Source: Oscillospiraceae bacterium (lineage in GTDB: Bacteria > Bacillota > Clostridia > Oscillospirales > SIG627). Taken from it: a DNA stretch of 64,000 nucleotides. The stretch covers positions 74,236 to 138,235 of the forward strand of contig JAYFRN010000006.1 of the NCBI GenBank assembly GCA_034925865.1, given 5' to 3'. A model generated the notes under the pieces. It did no database searches. It saw only the letters and a list, made by a program, of their open reading frames with translations, and had not been told where the DNA came from. This document shows positions 1-9,000 of this stretch, piece by piece (positions within the stretch are counted from its first letter, which is position 1; each line of letters begins with the position of its first letter). A program made the translations under genes and the position numbers.

Positions 1-2
1 TG

Positions 3-644
3 CGGCTTCAGGATGAAGGAGCGTATAATATAAATCTTGTCACCCCGACACCGCACATATATTCCATAATATCAGCAGTTGAACTGTGTAAAGGCCACCT
101 GAATATTCCTCTTGTATACAACACCTCGGGATATGAAAAACCGGAAACAATAACACTTTTAAACGATTATATCTCTGTTTATCTGACCGATATGAAATAT
201 TTCTCCGCTGAACTCGCCGGAAAGCTCAGCTCAGCGCCGGATTATTATGAATTTGCGTCTACTTCCCTTGCGAAAATGTTGATTAAAAATATTATATTTA
301 ATAAATACGGTGATCAAACCATTTTAGAAAACGGCGTTTTAGTGCGCCATCTCGTGCTCCCGGGTCATTACCATGACAGCCTTGATATTATTGACCGCGT
401 CGCTGATATTTTCGACTCTTTTTCCGTAAACGGAGAGCCGCCCGCGCTTTTTTCCTTGATGAGCCAATACACTCCTAACTCAGACAGCTCTCTTCCTGCC
501 GGTATGAACCGGAAAATTCTCACATTGGAATACCAAACAGCAAAGAAAAGGTGTATCAGCCGCGGTATGAGCGGGTATTTTCAGGATATATCCTCGGCAA
601 AAAACGGATATGTCCCGGAAATTAATAAAACGACGATAAATTAA
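3..644 (+). CDS. Radical SAM protein, PflA/PflX-like (COG1313 type), 5' end outside window
   Basis: The frame is open from base 3, so the gene begins before the window; 213 residues of the C-terminal part are visible. Segments such as NLVTPTPH, VYNTSGYE, the TDMKY stretch, VRHLVLPGH and SQYTP match the uncharacterised relatives of pyruvate formate-lyase activating enzyme. The N-terminal CX3CX2C motif that binds the 4Fe-4S cluster would lie upstream and cannot be checked. Proteins of this family are presumed cytosolic radical-SAM enzymes; their substrate is unknown. The gene ends about 125 bases before trmL, with a decayed copy of the dispersed repeat in the gap. Confidence 0.8.
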   Translation, partial: RLQDEGAYNINLVTPTPHIYSIISAVELCKGHLNIPLVYNTSGYEKPETITLLNDYISVYLTDMKYFSAELAGKLSSAPDYYEFASTSLAKMLIKNIIFNKYGDQTILENGVLVRHLVLPGHYHDSLDIIDRVADIFDSFSVNGEPPALFSLMSQYTPNSDSSLPAGMNRKILTLEYQTAKKRCISRGMSGYFQDISSAKNGYVPEINKTTIN

Positions 645-708
645 TAATTATATTACCGCCAAAAAAGAAAAAGTTATTATAAATAGGCTTTTCTCTTATA
701 AACAATAG
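641..708. repeat. Decayed copy of the ~105-bp palindromic intergenic repeat
   Basis: It contains the order typical of the reverse orientation: TTACCGCC, an AAAGAAAAAG arm, TATAAATAGG in place of the loop, and a GCTTTTCTCTTATAA arm. The outer arms are eroded. It starts at the stop codon of the radical SAM gene. Confidence 0.5.
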
Positions 709-769
709 CAGTTTGGCAAGCCGAAACCGTCATAAAGCCTGGGTTCGGCGGAAAGGCATACTAATAAAA

Positions 770-1264
770 ATGTCTGAAAATTCATTAAATATCGTGCTTC
801 ACGAACCGGAAATTCCTCAAAACACTGGGAATATATCAAGAACATGCGCCGCCACCGGCTGTGCATTGCATCTGATTGAACCGCTCGGTTTCAAAGTCAC
901 GGATTCCCAGTTGAAAAGAGCCGGGCTTGATTACTGGAAATATCTCGATATTACATATTATAAAAGCCTTGATGATTTCTTTTCGAGAAATAATGGAGAT
1001 TATTACTTCTTTTCCACGAAAGCCGACAATATATATACAAAGCCAATATTTGCCGGAAAAACATATCTGTTTTTCGGGAAAGAGACCGCCGGACTGCCTG
1101 TCACGCTTTTAAAAGAGAATGCTTCGAAAGCGCTCAGACTACCTATGATGACCGGCATACGAAGCCTTAACCTTTCAAATTCAGTTGCCATTGCGATCTA
1201 TGAAGTGCTTAGGCAATGGAATTTCGATGATTTTCAAATTAACGGGCATCTGGCGGATTATTGA
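770..1264 (+). CDS. trmL: tRNA (cytidine(34)-2'-O)-methyltransferase TrmL
   Basis: A SPOUT-class methyltransferase of 164 residues, the usual TrmL length; it methylates the wobble-base ribose of tRNA-Leu using S-adenosylmethionine. Recognisable elements are the N-terminal VLHEPEIPQNTGNISRTCAA, the SAM-binding knot segment FGKETAGLP and the C-terminal RSLNLSNSVAIAIYE. The start is the ATG at 770, preceded by GAAAGG at 751; the longer open frame from 713 lacks family similarity in its first 19 residues. The VanZ-like gene follows one base after the stop codon, so the two are probably co-transcribed. Confidence 0.92.
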   Translation: MSENSLNIVLHEPEIPQNTGNISRTCAATGCALHLIEPLGFKVTDSQLKRAGLDYWKYLDITYYKSLDDFFSRNNGDYYFFSTKADNIYTKPIFAGKTYLFFGKETAGLPVTLLKENASKALRLPMMTGIRSLNLSNSVAIAIYEVLRQWNFDDFQINGHLADY

Positions 1265-1265
1265 T

Positions 1266-1733
1266 ATGAAGTATTTCAAAAGAATTATTTTCCTCGCAGC
1301 CGCGTGTGTCTGGCTTGCTTTTATATTTTCAAATTCATTGAAACCTTCTAAAGTGTCACAAAACCAAAGCGACAGATACTCCAATAAAATTACTTTATTT
1401 ATAAACGAACATGTGTCTCCATCGCGGCCAGTCAGCGAAGAAACTGTATCTCTAATTATCAGAAAAACGGCTCATTTCACAGAATTTCTGATTTTGGGCT
1501 TTTTGCTTTCAGCTTCTGCCGCTTCGTTTGTTTCAGCAAGACCAGCTTTCATTATAACGCTCACAGCAGGAGCGATATCAGCTATCTCGGATGAGATAAT
1601 TCAATTATATGTACCCGGACGCGCCTGCATGGTATCCGATATGCTGATAGACTTTTCAGGTGTGCTCACCGCCTCCCTACTGTTGTTTTTTATTCTCAGA
1701 AATAAAATTAAACCTCGCCGTACGAAGCTTTGA
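1266..1733 (+). CDS. VanZ-like membrane protein
   Basis: A 155-residue protein with about four hydrophobic segments. It carries the VanZ signature: RKTAHFTEF near residue 65, then SDEIIQLYVPGR and the DMLIDFSG stretch near residues 105-130. VanZ-domain proteins are membrane proteins named for a teicoplanin-resistance factor; most have no known function. The ATG at 1266 starts one base after the trmL stop, so translation is probably coupled. A longer in-frame ORF from 1185 lies inside trmL and is not the likely start. Confidence 0.82.
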   Translation: MKYFKRIIFLAAACVWLAFIFSNSLKPSKVSQNQSDRYSNKITLFINEHVSPSRPVSEETVSLIIRKTAHFTEFLILGFLLSASAASFVSARPAFIITLTAGAISAISDEIIQLYVPGRACMVSDMLIDFSGVLTASLLLFFILRNKIKPRRTKL

Positions 1734-1742
1734 TTTTAACAT

Positions 1743-1845
1743 CGTTAATAGATTTGTAATACTTGCAATAAGTAATAATTGTATTATATGAGATAAAAGC
1801 ACTAAGTCTTTTTCTCTTATATCGGTAATCACTTAACTCCGCGTC
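1743..1845. repeat. Decayed copy of the ~105-bp palindromic intergenic repeat
   Basis: In forward orientation: GTTAATAGA, then TATTATATGAGATAAAAGC as a weakened left hairpin arm, AAGTCTTTTTCTCTTAT as the right arm, then CGGTAATCACTTAACTCCGC. It lies between the VanZ gene and the MoxR operon. Confidence 0.5.
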
Positions 1846-1871
1846 AAAAATAAATTGTTCGGAAAGGTAAA

Positions 1872-2870
1872 ATGGTAATTTTCATGCAGCTGATATCTGA
1901 GCTCAGAGAAAAAATTAAAACAAACATCGAAAAAGTCATCGTCGGGAAGAGTGAAATAACAGATCTTTTGATAATAGCGCTTTTATGTGACGGTCATGTC
2001 CTTATAGAGGATGTTCCGGGAACCGGTAAAACCGTAATCGTCAAATCTCTTGCCGCCTCTGTAGACTGTATCTTCAAACGCATTCAATTCACGCCTGATC
2101 TTCTTCCGACTGATATAACAGGCATTAACTTTTTTAATATGAAAATATCGGAATTTGAATTTATACCCGGTCCGGTTTTTTCAAACATTATACTTGCCGA
2201 TGAAATAAACAGAGCAACTCCAAAAACACAATCAGGTCTTCTCGAATGCATGGAAGAGCATCAGGTAACCATTGACGCCGTTACAAGAAAGCTATCTTCG
2301 CCGTTTCTCGTTATTGCGACTCAAAATCCTATCGAGAGCATGGGCGTATTTCCTCTTCCCGAAGCTCAGCTTGACCGATTTCTTGTCAAAGTCACGATGA
2401 ATTATCCGACACGGAAAGAATCAGATGAGATCTTAAAGCGTTTTGCCAGCGAAAATCCGCTTAATAATCTCAAAGCTGTTGTCTCAAAGTCTGAAATACT
2501 TGAAGCGCGGGAAGCACTTAAGAATATTTATGTTCATAACGATCTGTTTTCATATATTTCCGCGATCACGGAAGCCTCCAGAAACGCGGAGGGAGTGGCT
2601 CTCGGTCTCAGCCCGCGCGGCGCGCTCGCGCTTCTTCAGGTGTCAAAAGGATACGCAGCCATTCAAGGGAGAAATTATGTGATACCTGATGATATCAAGC
2701 GTGCCACTCCGTTTGTTGTCGGTCACAGACTGATATTGAAAAGCTCGGCAAAGGTCAACCGAAACGCCGCCTCCGCGATTGTCTCCGATATTATTTCTCG
2801 TGTGACAGTTCCGACGGAGGATCTTTCCGGATGGAACATAACACCGAAGCAGCCGATAAAAAATATCTGA
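1872..2870 (+). CDS. MoxR-family AAA+ ATPase
   Basis: A 332-residue MoxR ATPase. The Walker A motif GTGKT is at residues 50-54, Walker B plus the following family signature (NIILADEINRATPKTQSGLL) at about 105-124, and a sensor-type ATQNPIE segment near 155. MoxR proteins act as chaperone-like ATPases for VWA-type or DUF58 partners. GGAAAGG at 1861 places the start at 1872, although the ATG at 1884 is also possible. The DUF58 gene begins one base after the stop, giving the classical MoxR-DUF58 pair. Confidence 0.93.
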   Translation: MVIFMQLISELREKIKTNIEKVIVGKSEITDLLIIALLCDGHVLIEDVPGTGKTVIVKSLAASVDCIFKRIQFTPDLLPTDITGINFFNMKISEFEFIPGPVFSNIILADEINRATPKTQSGLLECMEEHQVTIDAVTRKLSSPFLVIATQNPIESMGVFPLPEAQLDRFLVKVTMNYPTRKESDEILKRFASENPLNNLKAVVSKSEILEAREALKNIYVHNDLFSYISAITEASRNAEGVALGLSPRGALALLQVSKGYAAIQGRNYVIPDDIKRATPFVVGHRLILKSSAKVNRNAASAIVSDIISRVTVPTEDLSGWNITPKQPIKNI

Positions 2871-2871
2871 T

Positions 2872-3987
2872 ATGCCAACTTATATTGAATTATCCGAATA
2901 CGCTGCATTGGTGCTTATCATTTACCTGATTTTTATAGCTTTACGTCGTATACGCCAATGGCAGATAGACAAACTTGAATATAAACGTGAATTTTCCGAT
3001 ACCGGTGTCTTCGAAGGTCAGACAATAACCCTAACGGAGACAATATATAATAAAACATTTCTCCCTATGCTTTTTGTCGATGTAGAAGCTTTTATACATT
3101 GCAAGCTGAGAATCGATTCAATCAGCGCCGGAGCGCCAGACGACGAGATGCAGTATCTCGTCAGCCGGTTTCAGCTTATGCCTTATATGAAAATCAAACG
3201 TACGCATACAGTAAACTGTATTGCCCGAGGATATTATTTACTTTCCAATGTTTGTATTTTTAATCTCAATCGAGAAAATCCGCGAGAAGCACCGGCTGAG
3301 CTTTTCGTATATCCGATGCTTAACGATTTTTCCGCTGTTCCGCGTCCTCAGAACAATCTTCAGGGTGATTGCATATCCCTTCGCAGGCTCTTAACCGATC
3401 CTTTTTCGATAACCGGTATACGAGATTATCAAAGCGGCGATCCGTTCAATCTGATTAATTTCAAGGCCTCGGCGCGAACAGGCTTCGGTAAACTCAAGGT
3501 AAATCAGCGCGATTTTTCATCTTCGCGGATATTCAAACTATATATAAATTTTCAGACGGATATAAACTCAAATATACAAACAGTAAAATATGAATCGCTT
3601 ATGGAAAAAGCACTTTCGGATTCCGCGACAATCATTCAATCCGCGTTGGAATCCGGTCATCACGTGGGTTTTTCTGCAAATTGTTATATGATAAACGGAG
3701 ATATGTATTTAAAACACAACATTACTGCCGGAGCGTATTATTTTGAAGAAATGCTCAAGGAAATGTCTATGATACGTCCACGCGCGGGTATAAGCTTCCT
3801 GTCTCTTGTGGAATTTGATCTCGCCGACGGTCTGAAGGATTCTGAGGTAATGATCTTTACTTCATATATCGACGAGGTCATAGACGACGAAATTTTAAAG
3901 CTTGAACATAACGGCAACTCAGTTAATATCTTTCTTCTCCGAACAGATGATGACGAGGCATTGGAAGGAGCGCAAAGTCCGATATGA
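2872..3987 (+). CDS. DUF58 domain protein
   Basis: 371 residues with one N-terminal membrane segment (about residues 8-25) and the DUF58 signature RDYQSGDPFNLINFKASA at about 184-201. DUF58 proteins are partners of MoxR ATPases and resemble VWA proteins in their C-terminal part; their exact role is unknown. The gene lies one base downstream of moxR, and its end overlaps the next gene by four bases, so the three genes form a tight operon. Confidence 0.88.
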   Translation: MPTYIELSEYAALVLIIYLIFIALRRIRQWQIDKLEYKREFSDTGVFEGQTITLTETIYNKTFLPMLFVDVEAFIHCKLRIDSISAGAPDDEMQYLVSRFQLMPYMKIKRTHTVNCIARGYYLLSNVCIFNLNRENPREAPAELFVYPMLNDFSAVPRPQNNLQGDCISLRRLLTDPFSITGIRDYQSGDPFNLINFKASARTGFGKLKVNQRDFSSSRIFKLYINFQTDINSNIQTVKYESLMEKALSDSATIIQSALESGHHVGFSANCYMINGDMYLKHNITAGAYYFEEMLKEMSMIRPRAGISFLSLVEFDLADGLKDSEVMIFTSYIDEVIDDEILKLEHNGNSVNIFLLRTDDDEALEGAQSPI

Positions 3988-4679
3988 ATATAAAAAAGCC
4001 GGACAAAGTCACGGATAACGACATTCAAGACGTAAAAATCCGTTTTACGGAAAAAATAAAAAACAAATATTACCGCAATGCGCTGATATTTTTTCTAATC
4101 GCTGTCATTCTCAGTATTCTTTCGATAAATTTCACCGGATATCTGAAACAGGCCGCCGTCATCGTCGGAATTCTATTTTATTATATATCCTTAAAATGCT
4201 TTGCGAAATACAATAAAACAGTCGCGAAAACATATTTCGGAAAGCTTTTCGGCGGTATAATCAAGTTTATTCATAAGGCATATCAAATCATCAAGGCAAA
4301 GACCGTTGAAATTTTAAAGCTGAAACCCCGGACATCGTTCATGCGAGGCAAAGATGAAAAAGACATCGTCATAGACCATGATACTCCCGGATTTATTGAA
4401 CAGCTCTTAAATCTCAGAAACAGACCTAAATGGCGCGATATGCATTCCAACGCAGAAAGAACGCGTTTTTTGTATATTAAATTTATGGTACACCTCTGTA
4501 AAAAAGGTTATAAATTATTTGCTTCCGATACTTCTCGTGAAATTTCTCTTGTGGCGCCGAATTATACAAATAATAAAAAAGAGGAGGTTTCCCTTCTCTT
4601 CGATAATTACGAGCTTGCCAGGTATAACAGTATCGATCCGGACGACGCAACGATAGAGCTTTTAAAGCATATTAATTGA
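3984..4679 (+). CDS. Membrane protein with DUF4129-like C-terminus, MoxR operon
   Basis: 231 residues: a basic N-terminus, two hydrophobic segments (about 32-48 and 55-72), a cytosolic middle and a C-terminal stretch with a YIKFMVHLCKKGY...ELARYNSID pattern that resembles the DUF4129 domain. In many bacteria DUF4129 is the tail of a transglutaminase-like membrane protein encoded after MoxR and DUF58; here no transglutaminase domain is present, so this may be a reduced version. The DUF4129 assignment rests on the pattern alone. The gene is convergent with the HprK-like gene, seven bases away. Confidence 0.6.
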   Translation: MNIKKPDKVTDNDIQDVKIRFTEKIKNKYYRNALIFFLIAVILSILSINFTGYLKQAAVIVGILFYYISLKCFAKYNKTVAKTYFGKLFGGIIKFIHKAYQIIKAKTVEILKLKPRTSFMRGKDEKDIVIDHDTPGFIEQLLNLRNRPKWRDMHSNAERTRFLYIKFMVHLCKKGYKLFASDTSREISLVAPNYTNNKKEEVSLLFDNYELARYNSIDPDDATIELLKHIN

Positions 4680-4686
4680 AAGCGTT

Positions 4687-5565
4687 TTATTGATTTGGAT
4701 ACAGATATCCATCAAGCGCATTTACAGCCGATTCGTCGGGAACACATCCGAATTCAACGATATCCGCAGTTTTTATTGTTTTCTCTATTATGTCCATAAC
4801 TGGCAACAGCTTGTTTATATCCCATTCGTTGTATACCGCATTCTTAAGCATGAGCTTGAATGCGGTTTTTTCGTCAGGTGTTTTTATACTGTTTACGGTG
4901 CTCTGCGATAAAAAGACGATTGCTTTCAAAGGTGCGGAAATATTTTCGCAAACAGCAGACATTCCGGAAAACGGAATACCGCACGCAAGAATTCGTGAAT
5001 GTGTGGACATATAAATCGCTGTTTTATCACCGTTTATATATTCTGCTTTTTTAATATTTCTCCAAAGCTCGGATTGAGTTGATTTGCCGGTGTTTGAGGG
5101 AGCGGAAAACAATATTGCTTCGTTTTTATATATTATTGCAGATGCGTGCATCATCAGCATTCCCAAGCCGGTAATAATTTCTTCGAATCCTATAAAATTC
5201 AAACATATGTCGAGACTATTGATAAAGCGAACAAAATCCTGTTTTATTAAGACATTAGAAATATGTGTTCCGGTTTCGTATGCATCGTTTATTAAACATG
5301 CAACAGGAGTTTCTTTATTATATTCTTTATAGAATCTATAATATTTACCGTTAATAAAACTGATTTCTACGCTTTCGCTTATATATAAAATATCGCCCGA
5401 TATCTCCGGTATCTTATTTACAATTTCAAAAAAGCACAAATGATCGGCCGCACCGCTTTTATCTTCGGATAAAAACTTTGCGGCTTTTCCGTATTCCGTT
5501 ATTTTTATTTCCGGAGGAATTTCCAAAGCTATTTTTTTGTCACATATTTTTATTGTATATCGCAT
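4687..5565 (-). CDS. HPr-kinase-like protein (HprK/PEP-carboxykinase-type P-loop)
   Basis: 292 residues. The C-terminal half has MMHASAI (His about 140), the P-loop SAPSNTGKSTQ (about 154-164) and the INGD motif (about 177-180). This is the pattern of stand-alone HPr-kinase-like proteins, which lack the N-terminal HprK domain and are often found next to peptide-modification genes, including lasso-peptide kinases that phosphorylate a C-terminal serine. The N-terminal 130 residues are not recognised. The start is the ATG at 5565, preceded by GGAAGAG; the longer frame begins at a TTG without a good ribosome site. It lies downstream of the Cys-containing peptide gene on the same strand; its substrate is unknown. 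Confidence 0.7.
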   Translation of the reverse strand: MRYTIKICDKKIALEIPPEIKITEYGKAAKFLSEDKSGAADHLCFFEIVNKIPEISGDILYISESVEISFINGKYYRFYKEYNKETPVACLINDAYETGTHISNVLIKQDFVRFINSLDICLNFIGFEEIITGLGMLMMHASAIIYKNEAILFSAPSNTGKSTQSELWRNIKKAEYINGDKTAIYMSTHSRILACGIPFSGMSAVCENISAPLKAIVFLSQSTVNSIKTPDEKTAFKLMLKNAVYNEWDINKLLPVMDIIEKTIKTADIVEFGCVPDESAVNALDGYLYPNQ

Positions 5566-5580
5566 TTGCTCTTCCAAAAT

Positions 5581-5688
5581 ATTAATAATATGTTATTTTT
5601 TTCGTCTTGTTTTTACAAGAGAGAAAAGCTTATATACCAGAGCTTTTTCTCTTTAAGCGGTAATTGTTCAATTAACAAGTTAATAAAT
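5581..5688. repeat. Copy of the ~105-bp palindromic intergenic repeat
   Basis: Forward orientation. The central hairpin is AAGAGAGAAAAGC, loop TTATATACCAGA, then GCTTTTTCTCTTT, followed by AAGCGGTAATTGTTCAATTA and AGTTAATAAA. The left outer arm is degenerate. It lies between the peptide gene and the HprK-like gene. Confidence 0.8.
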
Positions 5689-5718
5689 TATTTTGCAATA
5701 TTTCCTATTTTTAAATAT

Positions 5719-5748
5719 GCTAAAGGGGCTTTTAAAAGCCCCTTTAGC
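5719..5748. terminator. Perfect 30-base palindrome after the peptide gene
   Basis: GCTAAAGGGGCTTTT is followed directly by its exact reverse complement. It sits 48 bases downstream of the peptide gene on the minus strand. Neither side has a strong T-run, so it may be an attenuator or RNA-stabilising hairpin between the peptide and HprK-like genes rather than a full terminator. Confidence 0.6.
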
Positions 5749-5795
5749 GAGATTACGAAACATATCGTAACTATTGAATTTTGGTTTTGAAAGAT

Positions 5796-6041
5796 TCAGG
5801 AACCTATGACATTTCCGCTGGGGGCGTGATAGCATGTCGGATCGTTGTCTCCGCTTATACTGCAGCCCTCGGCATAAAACACAGTTATAGCCTCACCGTT
5901 TTCATCCGAACCGATCGATCTGGGAGGATAACAGGTATTGTTTAAAGCAAAAACAGTCATTGATTGACAAGTTACCGCTATGCTTTCCGTAAGTTTGAAG
6001 TTCTCGATATTAATTGTCGGTTTTCTATATTGTTTCTTCAT
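5796..6041 (-). CDS. 81-residue Cys-containing peptide, RiPP-precursor-like
   Basis: A small protein with the N-terminus MKKQYRKPTINIENFKLTES, a leader-like pattern seen in many short Firmicute proteins of unknown role. Four cysteines follow, within VTC, NTC, EGC and PTC contexts, and the C-terminus is GNVIGS with a terminal serine. A perfect GGAGGTGAT sits five bases before the ATG at 6041, and this ribosome site overlaps the stop codon region of the giant VWA gene, so translation is probably coupled. An ATG at 6056 is in frame but lacks a ribosome site. The HprK-like gene lies downstream. A modified or secreted peptide is an inference; no radical SAM or lasso cyclase gene is adjacent. Confidence 0.6.
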   Translation of the reverse strand: MKKQYRKPTINIENFKLTESIAVTCQSMTVFALNNTCYPPRSIGSDENGEAITVFYAEGCSISGDNDPTCYHAPSGNVIGS

Positions 6042-6046
6042 CGAAA

Positions 6047-9000
6047 TCACCTCCAATATCTGATAACGTATCTGCCGGCAAATTCAGCAGAGGCTGTTTC
6101 GAATATTGATTTTACCGGATCCGTTTGAGCGGATAGCCATTCGCCCGCGGTAATAACATTTTCGCCGTTCACAGCTGCGCCGATTAAAACACTGCTTCCG
6201 ATATAATATGTATTTCCACCTGCTGCCTTTAACCCTTGCACAGTATATTCCGTTGCCGGGTCGGCATTGCCGGAAAGATAAATTATAAACAGCTTCTCGC
6301 TTCCTGATGAACCGACATATGTATATATCGGCGTAATTTCGGTTGTTCCGGACATGATCTTGAGCTTTTCAACTTCAGATGAAGACGGAGCCGAAACAAT
6401 CATTATTGATCCTGCGAAACCGATTGTGTTTTTCACAACACATCCTGTAAACGTAAGGTCAGGAGCGGGCGTCGCAGTTGTTCCGATCACAACTCCGAGA
6501 GACTCGACATACGAAGGTCTCGCGCTATATGTCAGCTTGATATTGGAAAGCGCAAGAAGCCCAGTGGCGCTTGTATTGGTTATGGTAATATCGCATGTCG
6601 TGTAATACTTATCCGCTCCGGGGGTTATTACTCCATCACCGGCGACGGTATAATTCACATATCCTACATTACCGCTGTTGCTGCTGCTGCGCAGGTAGTA
6701 ATTCATATCCGTCGCAGTATCAATTTCATATGCGTCAGTGCCGTTTATATTGAGCACGGATTTATTTCCATTGATTGATTTTGCGCCTATCTGAATTGTT
6801 GCAGGAGGCGCGTCAGTCTTGATCTTAAATGAAACGGATTGGCCGGGCGCGAGATAAAGCTCGTTGTTCGGGCCGACCATTTTGTATTGGTCAAGACTTG
6901 TGACGGCGGAATTTGTATCGATATAAACTGTCGAGCCTTCTCCGCTGAGCCCAATTCTGTCCTCGGTATTGAGCGAAAGCAAAAGGTCTCTCAACTCGAA
7001 CGACTGAGGATATGCTTCGTCGTGATCAAGATAATAACTGTTGCCTGCTTCATCAAGCGGATTGTATATTCTGATCGCGTCGATATATACCGTTCCTCTT
7101 GATTCGTTTTCAGGGAGAGGAACATAAGCGGATTTTATAACGACTTTATAATTTCCGTATTTACCGCAGTCATAATTGATAACCGGTATCTGATATATTA
7201 ATCCCGCATGGAAATAGCAATCCTTTATAATAAGACCAATTCTTCTGTATTTGTTGTTGCCATGTATATCAGTCCCTATTATATCATTGAGGTCATATAC
7301 TTCGACGACTATCATACCAGAATCAATATCTGTTCTGCTTATGATATCAAAGCCGCTGCCGGTAAAGTTAAATGTAGCTTTTCCGACGGTATCCGATTTG
7401 TTATCATTAAGCAGTGTCTGAGATGAATAGCTGAATATTTTATCGCCTTGATATGTGGCTTCAAATCCGTACGGATGAACTGTATCTATGCCGGAATAAT
7501 TATTTGTTTCCTGTATACGCGCGACATAGTTTGTCCATGCGTCAATTAAAAGCTGATTGCCGTATACCGAACCGTCCAATGTTATATATTTCAGAATGTC
7601 CGTATCAACAACATTTCCATCTTCATCAAGATAACTTTGTGATACGTTTCCGGAATATATTACAAAGCCTTCAAAATTATCTTCGTAATACATGGTGGAA
7701 GCGGGAACGACGGTAACCTTCGAATAAATATAACGTATGCTGCCTTCTGAGAAGTATGTGCTGATGTAATAAAAATCGACCGTGTTGTTCAGAGCTTTCT
7801 TAGGTGTGAATCTGATAAACGGCTTAGCTCCTCCGTCCGGGTTTATTATTTCGACTTTGAATTCGGAATTCTGATCGTAGGAAAACATATGAGCAGCGTT
7901 CACAGATGAAAAGGACTTATAATAAAGTCTGTTTTCAAGCGTGCCGGCTTCAAAAGGAGCGTCAATAAGCACATATGTCGGAATGAGATCCGGCGCATCG
8001 TTCGCGGCGACATCTATATCCGCCGGAAGTCCGTAATCAATGACTATAGCATCGGGAGCCGCAGGCTTTTTTAATGTAACCGCAAAAGCAACCTTTGTAT
8101 TGAAATAGTCATCCGGTTGACCCCCGGTTAATGACGAATACAACTTTGTCGTGACCGGCTTACCTGCGCCTGTCGTGATTGTAAAGTGGTTGTTAAGTCC
8201 GTCGCTTGAGGTTGTTATGCTGTAATTTGCCGCGGAATCATAGCGTTCGTACGGAGACGGAACAAGCGATGCCGCGTCGAAATTCTCATTGAAGAGGTTC
8301 TGTGAAGTGTTGAATAAAATCTCTCTGTATATTTCATCAGTAACAGTATATCTGTTGCTGAAGCCGACTATCGTGCCGTCCGGAAGCACCGGATTTCCGG
8401 CGTTGTCAACCAGATAAAACTGAAACGCGACCTGTGGCTCAGCCCATGCGAGCTTCGGAACGGGGAAAAGCTTGGTGACTTCATTCCCGAGGTAATTGCT
8501 GTAGACCAACTCCGCATGTTCGTTCGTGTCGTACAATCCAGCTTCTTTTCCTGTTCCCTGAGTAGAATTATCAAGATAAATATAATATTTAAGAGCGATT
8601 TCTTTTTCTGTAATATCGCCGATTGTCCATGTAAACGTCTTTGTCGACGAGTTATAGATAAAGTGTACGGCGGTTATTATCCCTCCGGCGAAAATATTCT
8701 GTGTACCTCCGCCGATAAGGCTTGAGTATGCCTGGGTTCCGTCAGCACTGAATGTCACCCTTTCCAAAACGTTTAGTGAGGATTTACGTGTCCCTATCTG
8801 ATCGTATGGCATTGGTGATGCGCCGGAAAGACTGCTGATCCAGTCGGCTCTCGTGTAGAGATCATATGTTCCTATCTCTATCGCGGGCGCGGGATCAAGC
8901 TGTGTGGTTTCGGGATTTACAACGCCTATCTGACCGGTAAGAGGCATGTTTTGCTTTGTCTGAAGAGAAAAGTCGTCGCCCATCGTATCGGTCACGACAG

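Noticed and set aside
4687..6041. A complete lasso-peptide biosynthetic cluster
   Set aside because: Only the precursor-like peptide and HPr-kinase-like gene are present; no B (protease/PqqD-like) or C (asparagine-synthetase-like) genes are nearby.
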